Below, one piece after another: positions 25,912-33,982 of a stretch of DNA of 64,000 nt. Below the pieces are notes generated by a model. The model had not been told where the DNA came from, made no database searches, and saw only the letters and a program-made list of their open reading frames with translations. The position numbers and the translations under genes were made by a program. Source of the DNA: Polaribacter pacificus (lineage in GTDB: Bacteria > Bacteroidota > Bacteroidia > Flavobacteriales > Flavobacteriaceae); contig NZ_CP150664.1 in assembly GCF_038024035.1 (NCBI RefSeq), positions 62,001 to 126,000 on the forward strand. The letters are read 5' to 3'. Positions within the stretch are counted from its first letter, which is position 1, and each line of letters opens with the position of its first letter.

Positions 25912-26499
25912 ATGATACGTAACACCACCACACCAGATAGTCTGTTGATTTCTAAGTATATAAATGGCAGTGAGTTTGCTTTAGAAGTACTAATCAAAAG
26001 ACACCAGCAACGATTGTTTAGCTTTATTTACAGCAAAGTAAAGGATCGTGATGTAACAGAAGATATTTTTCAAGATACTTTTATTAAAGTTATTAGGACT
26101 TTAAAAAAAGGACGTTATAACGAAGAAGGGAAGTTTTTGCCTTGGGTAATGCGTATAGCCCATAATTTAATTATTGATTTTTTTAGAAAGTCAAATCGCA
26201 TGCCTAGTTTTAAAAACACAGATGAGTTTGATATTTTTTCTGTGCTAAGTGATGGTGTTTTTAACGCAGAAAAACGGTTGATTAATGAACAGATTCACGC
26301 AGATGTACGATCTCTTGTTGATGAACTTCCTCAAGAACAAAAAGAAGTTTTATTGATGCGAATATATAATGATATGAGTTTTAACGAGATTTCTGAAAAC
26401 ACAGGCGTTAGTATCAATACAGCTTTGGGTAGAATGCGTTATGCATTGATCAATTTAAGAAAGCTAATTGAAAAAAATAAAATTATTTTAACACATTAA
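25912..26499 (+). CDS. RNA polymerase sigma factor, ECF subfamily
   Basis: A 195-aa extracytoplasmic-function sigma factor. Region 2 (about 25-95) includes DRDVTEDIFQDTFIKV and the -10-recognition helix FLPWVMRIAHNLIIDFFRKS. Region 4 (about 130-185) includes DELPQEQKEVLLMRIYNDMSFNEISE and the helix-turn-helix STNTALGRMRYAL-type segment (VSINTALGRMRYALINLRK). No anti-sigma factor with a transmembrane segment is adjacent. Instead a 47-codon gene follows after 60 bp and then a terminator. It diverges from uvrA. The regulon is unknown. Confidence 0.92.
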   Translation: MIRNTTTPDSLLISKYINGSEFALEVLIKRHQQRLFSFIYSKVKDRDVTEDIFQDTFIKVIRTLKKGRYNEEGKFLPWVMRIAHNLIIDFFRKSNRMPSFKNTDEFDIFSVLSDGVFNAEKRLINEQIHADVRSLVDELPQEQKEVLLMRIYNDMSFNEISENTGVSINTALGRMRYALINLRKLIEKNKIILTH

Positions 26500-26559
26500 A
26501 TACGAAAATTAAAATTGCTTCGTTATACACTTAATAATCAATGTATAAAGTGTTAATGT

Positions 26560-26703
26560 ATGAAGCAACTTTACTCAAAAAAGTCTCCTAATAATAGGGA
26601 GCAACCCACAAATGAAACAATTCAATTTTTAGTTAATTATTCAAAATCATTACACCAAATAAAAACTAAATCAAACCTTGTTATTGAATTGAATTTGAAT
26701 TAA
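26560..26703 (+). CDS. Small protein downstream of the ECF sigma factor
   Basis: A 47-aa reading frame beginning MKQLYSKKSPNNREQP, with a helix-like middle (NETIQFLVNYSKSLHQ) and ending NLVIELNLN. It lies between the sigma-factor stop and a strong terminator, in the same direction, and codon use resembles its neighbours. From memory, flavobacterial genomes often carry a short protein with a similar ETIxFLLNYSKSL core after this type of sigma factor, but I could not check this. It has no cysteine, signal or membrane segment, so it would be cytoplasmic. A role in tuning the sigma factor is a guess. Confidence 0.65.
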   Translation: MKQLYSKKSPNNREQPTNETIQFLVNYSKSLHQIKTKSNLVIELNLN

Positions 26704-26709
26704 GAGGGA

Positions 26710-26740
26710 AAAGCCTTAACGTTAAGTTGAGGCTTTTTTT
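26710..26740. terminator. Terminator after the sigma-factor operon
   Basis: The stem AAAGCCTTAAC/GTTGAGGCTTT (one G-T pair) is followed by TTTT. It separates the sigma-factor/small-protein unit (+) from nth (-), whose stop is at 26742, and may be bidirectional. Confidence 0.8.
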
Positions 26741-26741
26741 A

Positions 26742-27389
26742 TTATTTAGTAGCTGCGTCTATAACAGATTTACGCCCAATAGTCTTGGTAATAATATCCT
26801 TATCTAAACTCCAGCCTCTTGCAGGCGAATATTCTCTTCCGTACCAGATAATTTGTAAGTGTAAATCGTTCCACAATTCTTTAGGAAATAACCTTTTGGC
26901 ATCTTTTTCTGTTTGAACTACATTTTTTCCATTGCTTAGGTTCCATCGATACATTAAACGATGTATGTGGGTGTCCACAGGAAAAGCAGGAACTCCGAAA
27001 GCTTGACTCATGACCACGCTTGCAGTCTTATGGCCAACAGCAGGTAGTTCTTCAAGAGCTTCAAAACTTTGTGGTACTTTGCCTTCGTGTTTTTCGATCA
27101 ATATTTTTGAAAGACCATAAATTCCTTTACTCTTCATTGGAGACAGTCCACAAGGTCTTATAATTTCTTTGATTTCTTCTACAGACATTTTAATCATGTC
27201 AAAAGGATTGTCTGCTTTGGCAAATAATAAGGGTGTGATTTGGTTTACTCTAACATCTGTACATTGTGCAGACAATAAGACTGCAATTAATAAGGTATAT
27301 GGATCTTTATGATCTAGAGGCACTGGAATTTCTGGGTAGAGGTCTTGTAATGTTTGAATGACAAAAGCTACTTTTTCTTGTTTGTTCAT
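26742..27389 (-). CDS. nth: Endonuclease III (without Fe-S cluster cysteines)
   Basis: A 215-aa HhH-GPD DNA glycosylase/AP lyase for oxidised pyrimidines. The helix-hairpin-helix is LEELPAVGHKTASVV with catalytic Lys121; the catalytic Asp139 is in FPVDTHIHR. LLSAQCTDVRVNQ is the conserved N-terminal stretch. The C-terminus (about 185-215, REYSPARGWSL...) has none of the four cysteines (C-X6-C-X2-C-X5-C) that hold a 4Fe-4S cluster in E. coli Nth. The length otherwise fits, so this is loss of the cluster and not truncation. It is convergent with the sigma-factor operon. Confidence 0.92.
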   Translation of the reverse strand: MNKQEKVAFVIQTLQDLYPEIPVPLDHKDPYTLLIAVLLSAQCTDVRVNQITPLLFAKADNPFDMIKMSVEEIKEIIRPCGLSPMKSKGIYGLSKILIEKHEGKVPQSFEALEELPAVGHKTASVVMSQAFGVPAFPVDTHIHRLMYRWNLSNGKNVVQTEKDAKRLFPKELWNDLHLQIIWYGREYSPARGWSLDKDIITKTIGRKSVIDAATK

Positions 27390-27394
27390 GGTTT

Positions 27395-27500
27395 ATAGTT
27401 ACAAAGTTGTAAACCTGCCTGCCGCAGGTAGAGGTACAAAGGTACAAAGTTATAGAGTTACAAACCTGCCTGCCGATTTCCTATCGGATTCATGACATAC
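27395..27500. repeat. Intergenic repeat cluster upstream of bcp
   Basis: Two copies of AAACCTGCCTGCCG (27411-27424 and 27462-27475, 51 bp apart), with tandem AGGTACAA/AGTTACAA-type units between them and a GATTTCCTATCGGATT imperfect palindrome after them. The GC-rich CCTGCCTGCCG core contrasts with the AT-rich flanks. It looks like a dispersed intergenic repeat and is not coding. Confidence 0.5.
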
Positions 27501-27558
27501 AGAGGTTCTAAGTTTTTATAAGATAAAACAAAAATGATTTGAGAGAATTTAAATTTTT

Positions 27559-27590
27559 TTGGTTTTAACTTTAGAATCGTTGTATTTTTA
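27559..27590 (+). promoter_or_regulatory. Candidate promoter of bcp
   Basis: TTG (27559-27561), a 21-bp spacer and TATTTTTA (27583-27590; one mismatch to TAnnTTTG), 19 bp before the ATG at 27610. Confidence 0.35.
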
Positions 27591-27609
27591 GGGTATAAAA
27601 TTTAGACAT

Positions 27610-28062
27610 ATGACCACATTAAAAATAGGAGATCAAGCACCAAATTTTAAAGCAGAAGACCAAGATGGAATGCTTAGGCAGTTGGCTGATTATGCAGGAA
27701 AAAAACTAGTATTATTCTTTTATCCCAAAGCAAGTACGCCAGGCTGTACTGCTGAAGCTTGTGATTTAAGAGATAATTATCAAAGTTTTTTAGCTAAAGG
27801 GTATGAAATCCTAGGAGCTAGTGCTGATTCTGCAAAGAGACAGCAAAATTTTATTTCTAAATACGAGTTGCCTTTTCCTTTGCTTGCAGATGAAGATAAA
27901 GCTGTAATCACTGCTTTTGGAGTTTGGGGGCCTAAAAAATTTATGGGTAGAGAATACGATGGAATCCACAGAACCACTTTTGTTATTGATGAAAATGGTG
28001 TTATAGAAGACATCATTGCTAAAGTTAAAACCAAAGAGCACGCGAGTCAAATATTAAAATAA
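27610..28062 (+). CDS. bcp: Thioredoxin-dependent thiol peroxidase (Bcp-type peroxiredoxin)
   Basis: A 150-aa peroxiredoxin of the BCP/PrxQ class, which reduces H2O2 and organic peroxides with thioredoxin. The active site is FYPKASTPGCTAEACDLRD: peroxidatic Cys46 in the PxxxTxxC motif and resolving Cys51 four residues further on, the atypical 2-Cys arrangement. Arg in the conserved GIHRTTFVID segment completes the site. It is cytoplasmic, monocistronic and followed directly by a terminator. Confidence 0.95.
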   Translation: MTTLKIGDQAPNFKAEDQDGMLRQLADYAGKKLVLFFYPKASTPGCTAEACDLRDNYQSFLAKGYEILGASADSAKRQQNFISKYELPFPLLADEDKAVITAFGVWGPKKFMGREYDGIHRTTFVIDENGVIEDIIAKVKTKEHASQILK

Positions 28063-28090
28063 AAAAAGCCCCAACTATTGGGGCTTTTTT
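28063..28090. terminator. Bidirectional terminator between bcp and the GH92 gene
   Basis: The stem AAAAAAGCCCCAA/TTGGGGCTTTTTT around CTA fills the whole space between the bcp stop (28062) and the stop of the convergent GH92 gene (28091). Confidence 0.88.
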
Positions 28091-30406
28091 TTATTCTTGA
28101 TTGCTCATTGAATATGGTACAGAAGTTGGTTTCCCTGCCCAATCTTTATTTGGCGTGCTAGTCATATCAAAAGTAAAAGTACCTCCTTTTTGAATTGCTT
28201 CATAGGTAAGGAAGCTTTTATCGTAGCTTTTGTTGTTTAATGCAGTGTTTAGGATGTAGTAATTTGAGTTTGAATTTTGTGGTGCTTCAATAGTAAAACT
28301 ATTGCCATTTTCTAAATTTAATGTAGCTCTTTTAAACAAAGGACTGCCAATTACATATTGATTGGTTCCTGGTGTTACTGGATAAAAACCTAAAGAGCTA
28401 AAGACATACCATGCAGATGTTTGACCATTGTCTTCATCACCACAATAACCATCTGGCGTTGCCGAATACAATGTTGTTAGCACATCTCTAATTTTTTCTT
28501 GAGCTTTATAACCCGCATTTGCATAATTGTATAAATAAATCATATGCTGTATAGGTTGATTTCCATGTGCGTAATTACCCATATTTACAATTTGCATTTC
28601 TCTAATTTCATGTATAATACCTCCATAATATGAAGCATCAAAAAGAGGAGGCATTTCAAAAACTGTATCGAGTTGCTTGATAAACTTTTGCTTCCCACCC
28701 ATTAGATCGATTAAACCATTGACATCGTGAAATACAGACCAAGTATAGTGTAAGCTATTTCCTTCTGTAAAAGCATCTCCCCATTTTAATGGATTAAAAG
28801 GAGATTGAAAGCTGCCGTCTTTGTTTTTTCCTCTCATTAAATTGCTGCTTGGATCAAATACATTTTTATAACGTAAAGATTGGTCGTAATATTTTTTAGC
28901 AACATCTGGCTTGTTTAGTTTTGTAGCCATTTGTCCAATGGAAAAATCTGCAAAAGCATATTCTAAGGTACGTGCAACATTTTCATTGACACCTACATTG
29001 TAAGGTACGTAGCCTAGGCTATTGTAATATGTTAAACCAGCTCTACCTACTGATCTTACTGGTCGTCCGTCAGCAACCGTCGCGTTTTTAAGCATGGCTT
29101 CAAAAAGCACTGCTGTATCTTCTGGATCTACATTTCCTTTTAAGAATGCGTCGGCAACAATGATGGCAGAATTAGAGCCTATCATACAATCTCGATGCCC
29201 TGGACTTGCCCATTCAGGTAACCAACCTGATTCTTTATATGTATTGGCAAGGCCTGCCATTATTTGTTTGTTGAGACTTGGGTACATCATGTTAAAAAAT
29301 GGATATACCGCTCTAAAAGTATCCCAAAAGCCATTGTCGGTAAACATATAGCCAGGCAGCACTTTTCCGTTGTATGGACTGTAATGCATTACCTGATTGT
29401 TGGCATCGTACTCATAAAATTTTCTAGGAAAAAGTAGTACTCGATACAAGCTAGAATAAAAAGTCTTTATATGATCGGTATTTGGATCTTCTATTTTAAT
29501 TTTTGACAGCTCAACTTCCCAAGCTTCCTTGGCTTTCTCTTTGGTGTTTTCAAAAGAATCAGAACCAATTTCTCTGTCAAGATTAATTTGAGCTTGTTCT
29601 GGACTGATAAATGAAGATGCTACTTTAGCATGAATAATTTCTCCTTTTGCTGTTTTAAAACCAACAATTGCTCCCACGTGTTTGCCTTCACTATCTAAGC
29701 TATTTTCTTGTAGAGACCAATTGTCATTCCAAGTGTGTTTTAGCTCAAAATCCTTGTCAAATTGAATGATAAAATAATTATGAAAATTGTCTGGAACACC
29801 TCCGCTGTTGTTTCTGCTATATCCAATAATTTTACGCTCTTCAGGAATGATTTTAACCATAGAGCCTTTGAAAAAAGCATCTAATATAATATAAGATTGG
29901 TCGGCTTCTGGGAACGTAAATTTAAAATGAGCTGCCCTTTCGGTAGGAGCTACTTCTGCAATAACATCATAGTCTGCAAGGTAGACCTTATAATGATAGG
30001 GTTTTACTGTTTCTGCTTTGTGTGAAAACCAAGAAGCTCGTTCATCCTCTTTAAACTTTAAATCGCCAGTTACTGCCATTAGTGAAAAGGCTGCATAATC
30101 ATTGATCCAAGGACTCGGTTGATGTGTTTGTTTAATCCCTCTAATTTTGTTTTCATTGTACTTATAAGTCCAACCGTCTCCCATTTTTGAAGTCATGGGA
30201 GTCCAGAAATTCATTCCCCAAGGGGTTGCAATTGCCGGATAAGTATTACCATTAGAAAGGCTGAATTTTGAATCGGTCCCCATTAATGGATTAACATAAT
30301 CAACGAGTGCTATTTTTTCTGTGTTTTCAAATGGAGTCTTGTCTGAAGTTGTGCAAGCAAGGCTTACTAAAAGAGTCAAAAAAAAGAAGAGCTTAATTGG
30401 TTTCAT
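28091..30406 (-). CDS. GH92 family exo-alpha-mannosidase, lipoprotein
   Basis: A 771-aa glycoside hydrolase of family 92. The lipoprotein signal ends LVSLAC (Cys18). An N-terminal beta-sandwich contains GNTYPAIATPWGMNFW, and the catalytic (alpha/alpha)6-barrel contains ESGWLPEWASPGHRDCMIG and GYCGDEDNGQTSAWYVFS. These are GH92 hallmarks: Ca2+-dependent inverting exo-alpha-mannosidases that trim N-glycan or yeast-mannan oligosaccharides. It stands alone, without a SusCD pair or other glycosidases nearby, so it is not in a visible polysaccharide utilisation locus. The linkage preferred cannot be told. Confidence 0.92.
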   Translation of the reverse strand: MKPIKLFFFLTLLVSLACTTSDKTPFENTEKIALVDYVNPLMGTDSKFSLSNGNTYPAIATPWGMNFWTPMTSKMGDGWTYKYNENKIRGIKQTHQPSPWINDYAAFSLMAVTGDLKFKEDERASWFSHKAETVKPYHYKVYLADYDVIAEVAPTERAAHFKFTFPEADQSYIILDAFFKGSMVKIIPEERKIIGYSRNNSGGVPDNFHNYFIIQFDKDFELKHTWNDNWSLQENSLDSEGKHVGAIVGFKTAKGEIIHAKVASSFISPEQAQINLDREIGSDSFENTKEKAKEAWEVELSKIKIEDPNTDHIKTFYSSLYRVLLFPRKFYEYDANNQVMHYSPYNGKVLPGYMFTDNGFWDTFRAVYPFFNMMYPSLNKQIMAGLANTYKESGWLPEWASPGHRDCMIGSNSAIIVADAFLKGNVDPEDTAVLFEAMLKNATVADGRPVRSVGRAGLTYYNSLGYVPYNVGVNENVARTLEYAFADFSIGQMATKLNKPDVAKKYYDQSLRYKNVFDPSSNLMRGKNKDGSFQSPFNPLKWGDAFTEGNSLHYTWSVFHDVNGLIDLMGGKQKFIKQLDTVFEMPPLFDASYYGGIIHEIREMQIVNMGNYAHGNQPIQHMIYLYNYANAGYKAQEKIRDVLTTLYSATPDGYCGDEDNGQTSAWYVFSSLGFYPVTPGTNQYVIGSPLFKRATLNLENGNSFTIEAPQNSNSNYYILNTALNNKSYDKSFLTYEAIQKGGTFTFDMTSTPNKDWAGKPTSVPYSMSNQE

Positions 30407-30506
30407 TGTTTTTTATTCTAAATGAACTACCAAAATACAATAACTCAAATTAAATTGATAATTTATTCTTAGATTTTGATGAAAGGCTTTTGTTTTTTGA
30501 TAAAAA

Positions 30507-30530
30507 AAACCGAGCAAGTAGCTCGGTTTT
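30507..30530 (-). terminator. Terminator after the His-rich TonB receptor gene
   Basis: The stem AAAACCGAGC/GCTCGGTTTT around AAGTA lies 23 bp after the receptor stop and is followed by a long T-run on the - strand. Confidence 0.8.
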
Positions 30531-30552
30531 TCTAAAAGAATTAGGTTGTTAT

Positions 30553-32832
30553 TTAAATATTAAAATTTACCCCAAGTACTATATTTCTACCTGAGTTTAA
30601 AATTCCGTCACTTTTTAAACGCGATAAGTGGTTTATATAATTAGTATCTAATAGATTTGTTATTGAAAGTGAACCGTTAAACTTTAATTCACCAAGACTA
30701 ATTGCTCCACCAAATCCTAGATCGACTAAGTTATAGCTGCTTGTATTTGTTTCAAATTGACTGACATTTTTTTGAGTAAACGTTGAGTTTAAACTTAATG
30801 TAGCGTATCCATTTTGAAGCCAATTTTTAATATCAAACTCTGTACGTAATGTATTCTTTATGATATTTGCAGGGATTAAAGGAAGGTAGTCTCCGTTAGA
30901 TTGCTTACCGATAACCATTTCATAACTCGATTGCAAATGCAGCCAATCTACAGGGTGTGGATGTAAGTGAAAACCTATTTCACCTCCATATAATTTGGCA
31001 TTATTTTGAGTGTAATTATACACTGGAGCTCCATCTTCTACAGCACCCGTAGGAGAAAGGTAGATATAGTCATTTAAAGTATTATGGAATGCATTTACAA
31101 ACAATTCTAGGTGTTCTGTTTGGTATTCTATAGCCAAATCTGCCTGGATGTTTTTTTCTGTTTCTAAATTGGCATTTCCCAACTCAAACCTATTGGTACC
31201 ATGATGTACACCATTTGACGTAAGTTCTGCTAAATTTGGTGCTCTAAAACCTGTTGCGGCATTTATTCTAATAGTTGTGTTTTTAAATGGTGCAAACTTA
31301 TATCCCAAAGAGGCAGTAAAGCTATTGTAGTCCTTGTCTAAAGCTTCAAAAACATGAACTTCTGTTTCGTGAACCACTTCGTGATACTCAGTCATTAAGC
31401 TTCTATTATCAAATCGAATACCCGCCTGAATAGAAGAGCTGTTCCAACTGTAGTTAACAGTTCCAAACATTCCTACATCATTAATTTTTGCATCCGGAAT
31501 CAACAACTCTTCACCAAAGTTTTTATTGGTTTGATGCATACCTTGAAGTCCGAAAATAACATCAACTTCATTTGAAAATCTTGCAAGGTGATATTTGATG
31601 TTATAATTAAAGGTTTTTAACTTCATACGCAAAGCTGGTCCTTCATGATCTTCATCGTGCTCATCATGATCTTCATCATCGTCATGGTCATCGTGGTCAT
31701 CATGCCCGTGTTCTTCTTCAAATTCATTTCTGTCATTATATAAGTAGCCTAAATCAACATCTAACTTTGAGTTTCCAAAGAAAAAATGATTGTGCATGCT
31801 AAAGATATGATTGTCAATTTGTTGATACGGCTCCATTGGAGTTGTGTAATTTGACTGTGCTCCAATTCCTTCTGTAATTCCTAATAAGGATCCATTAAAA
31901 TTATATCTTATTTCACTTGAATAGTTTGTGCTATTATAGCCTAGCCCCAATTTAAAATCTTGCTCTCTAAAACGAGTATTGGTAACTTTCTCTCCTGATG
32001 GTACTTTGTAATCAGAATGATTATTAGCAGTTGCTCTCGCTAAAAACTTCCAACGATCCGTAGATTTTTTGTACCCCAAAGAAGTATTGCTTCCTAGGGT
32101 GTTGCTAAAATAACGCTGACCAAAAAGGAAACTTGATTGATTTGCAGTTGCAAATTTTTCAGGATTGATATAAATAACACCCCCTAGTGCATCAGATCCA
32201 TAAAGTAATGAAGCAGGTCCTTTAATAACCTCTATGCTTTCTATACCTTCATCACTAATGCCTAAACCGTGCTCATCGCCAAATTGTTGGTTTTCTAATC
32301 GTACTCCTTGAGCATAAACCAATACTCGGTTACCGCTCAATCCTCTAATTACTGGTTTTCCAATAGAGGCTCCAGTAGAAATTTGAGAAACTCCACTAAT
32401 AGAGGCTAACCCATTTATTAATGTAGGTGCTCCTGTTCTTTTTAAGGCTGCCGCTGTCATGCGTTCAACCTTCATTACATTTTCTGACTGTAATTTGTTA
32501 AAAGGAGTAGAGATAATTACTTCATCAATGGTATATATAGATTCTTTTAATAGAATGTTTACAACCAATGGTTTTCCTGTAATGTTTAACTTTTTTGTTA
32601 GGGTTTGAAATCCTAAATACGAAAAAGATAATTTAACTGAGCCATTGGGTAAGTTTGTTAATTCATAACGACCATGCTCGTCAGTAATGGTTCCTCTATG
32701 AAGGTCTGAAGCGTAAACTTCTACTCCAAATAAAGGGTTATTATCAATGTCTGTGATTGTACCAGTAACGGTTGTTTGTGCAAAGGATGACATGCATACC
32801 AATGCTATGAACATATGTATAAATAGTTTCAT
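30553..32832 (-). CDS. TonB-dependent receptor with His/Asp-rich extracellular loop (probable metal uptake)
   Basis: A 759-aa outer-membrane receptor. It has a signal peptide (1-19), a carboxypeptidase-like regulatory domain (about 20-98), a plug domain (about 115-225, with PVIRGLSGNRVLVYAQGVRLE) and a 22-stranded barrel ending in LGVNFNI. Residues 370-398 form an acidic, histidine-rich segment with repeated HDDH/DEH units (31639-31725), a likely surface loop able to bind divalent metal. The gene lies 40 bp after a small secreted His/Cys protein and downstream of terC. I infer uptake of a transition metal (zinc, copper or similar) or a metal chelate. It has no SusD partner, which argues against glycan import. 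Confidence 0.88.
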   Translation of the reverse strand: MKLFIHMFIALVCMSSFAQTTVTGTITDIDNNPLFGVEVYASDLHRGTITDEHGRYELTNLPNGSVKLSFSYLGFQTLTKKLNITGKPLVVNILLKESIYTIDEVIISTPFNKLQSENVMKVERMTAAALKRTGAPTLINGLASISGVSQISTGASIGKPVIRGLSGNRVLVYAQGVRLENQQFGDEHGLGISDEGIESIEVIKGPASLLYGSDALGGVIYINPEKFATANQSSFLFGQRYFSNTLGSNTSLGYKKSTDRWKFLARATANNHSDYKVPSGEKVTNTRFREQDFKLGLGYNSTNYSSEIRYNFNGSLLGITEGIGAQSNYTTPMEPYQQIDNHIFSMHNHFFFGNSKLDVDLGYLYNDRNEFEEEHGHDDHDDHDDDEDHDEHDEDHEGPALRMKLKTFNYNIKYHLARFSNEVDVIFGLQGMHQTNKNFGEELLIPDAKINDVGMFGTVNYSWNSSSIQAGIRFDNRSLMTEYHEVVHETEVHVFEALDKDYNSFTASLGYKFAPFKNTTIRINAATGFRAPNLAELTSNGVHHGTNRFELGNANLETEKNIQADLAIEYQTEHLELFVNAFHNTLNDYIYLSPTGAVEDGAPVYNYTQNNAKLYGGEIGFHLHPHPVDWLHLQSSYEMVIGKQSNGDYLPLIPANIIKNTLRTEFDIKNWLQNGYATLSLNSTFTQKNVSQFETNTSSYNLVDLGFGGAISLGELKFNGSLSITNLLDTNYINHLSRLKSDGILNSGRNIVLGVNFNI

Positions 32833-32872
32833 AAATTATTTTTATTGTTATTTGAAAAAATGGTGTTTTCTT

Positions 32873-33205
32873 TTACACAGCCTTAGCAAACAATAAAAAT
32901 GGTGGACCTCTGGTAGATTTTTTTGAGTGAAATTGAATTTCCTTTTTCTGAGGAGTTTCTAAATACAGAAACGTATAATACTTCTCCGGAATTACCCCAA
33001 AGTCGGTTGGAAATTCTATAGTAGGATTTTGAAATTGTCGATGTAATAGATCACAGTCAAGTGCTCGCTCATGAATGTGTTGCTGGTCTGTAGAAGTACA
33101 TACAACATGCTCGTGATTGTCTAGGGCATGTGCTAATTGCACCACCGAAGGAAGCAATACAACAAGTACTGCTATAAGGGCTATATGTTTTCTGAGCGTT
33201 TTAAT
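32873..33205 (-). CDS. Small secreted His/Cys-rich protein with probable ATT start
   Basis: A small protein of 110 aa if translation starts at an ATT codon (33205) overlapping the terC stop (ATTAA); from the first canonical codon, a TTG at 33157, it would be 94 aa. The upstream frame gives an ideal signal sequence: basic KTLRKH, then hydrophobic IALIAVLVVLLP, then AHA as cleavage site. The TTG start would cut this away, and no ATG or GTG exists upstream before a stop. The mature part has NHEHVVC, DQQHIHERALDCD and a C-terminal RGPP motif, with two cysteines and several histidines that could bind metal. I have seen similar short proteins beside metal-linked TonB receptors. Exact function unknown. 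Confidence 0.7.
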   Translation of the reverse strand: MKTLRKHIALIAVLVVLLPSVVQLAHALDNHEHVVCTSTDQQHIHERALDCDLLHRQFQNPTIEFPTDFGVIPEKYYTFLYLETPQKKEIQFHSKKSTRGPPFLLFAKAV

Positions 33206-33980
33206 TTTTTGCCTTAGGTTTTCTTATTCTCATGTTTAAAGCTTCAACTCCTAATGAAAAAGCGATCGCAAAGTACAAATAACCTTTTGGAATAGCACCT
33301 ATGTGTTGGTTAAAAATTACAGTATTTGCTAAATGAGCTCCTTCTGTTATCAGCATAAAGCCAATTAGGATCAAAAATGAAAGAGCCAACATCTGAATAG
33401 TTGGATGATTGTTTACAAAAGTCCCAACTGGATTTGCAAAGATCATCATGATGAGCATAGAAATAACAACAGCCAAAATCATTATGGTTAAAGCACCAGG
33501 AACTCCGTTAGTCATCCCAACAGCGGTTAAAACAGAATCAAAAGAAAAAACGATGTCAATCAATACGATTTGAATAATAACCTTGGATAAAGTTGTGGTT
33601 ACTTTTCTTTTTGCACTACTTTCTTCTTCTGTAATCCCTTCAACTTTATGATGTATCTCGCTAGTACTTTTGTACAGTAAGAAGATCCCTCCAAGAATTA
33701 GTATGATGCTTTGTCCTGTAACATCTGTACTTAGCCAAGAAGTGTCAATGGTAAAGATTGCATTTTTCATACTAATAATATATGAAACTCCGAGCAAGAG
33801 CATAATTCTAAACAACATGGCCAAGAGCAAGCCAATATTGGTTGCCTTTCGCTGTTTTTCTTTTGGTAATTTACCTGTGGTAATTGAAATAAAAATAATA
33901 TTATCAATCCCAAGAATTATCTCTAAAAATGTTAAGGTTAAAAGAGCAACCCAAGTGTCAAAATGCGCAAAAATTTCCAT
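33201..33980 (-). CDS. TerC family integral membrane protein
   Basis: A 259-aa protein with about seven TMs. The two intramembrane acidic signatures of TerC proteins are present: LEIILGIDNIIFI near the N-terminus and DIVFSFDSVLTAVGM in the middle. The family was named for tellurite resistance. Members in other bacteria have been linked to export of manganese or other metals across the membrane for secreted metalloproteins. The gene is followed by overlapping translation of the small His/Cys protein and then the His-loop TonB receptor, which supports a metal-related role. It lies 2 bp after a lipoprotein gene. Confidence 0.9.
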   Translation of the reverse strand: MEIFAHFDTWVALLTLTFLEIILGIDNIIFISITTGKLPKEKQRKATNIGLLLAMLFRIMLLLGVSYIISMKNAIFTIDTSWLSTDVTGQSIILILGGIFLLYKSTSEIHHKVEGITEEESSAKRKVTTTLSKVIIQIVLIDIVFSFDSVLTAVGMTNGVPGALTIMILAVVISMLIMMIFANPVGTFVNNHPTIQMLALSFLILIGFMLITEGAHLANTVIFNQHIGAIPKGYLYFAIAFSLGVEALNMRIRKPKAKN

Positions 33981-33982
33981 GA

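Noticed and set aside
31639..31725. CATCGTCATGGTCATC-like tandem repeat, first taken for a satellite or CRISPR-like array
   Set aside because: The repeats are in frame inside the TonB receptor and encode the His/Asp-rich loop; there are no regular spacers.
28091..32832. GH92 gene and TonB receptor as part of a polysaccharide utilisation locus
   Set aside because: No SusD, no other glycosidase, and a terminator lies between them; the receptor looks metal-related.
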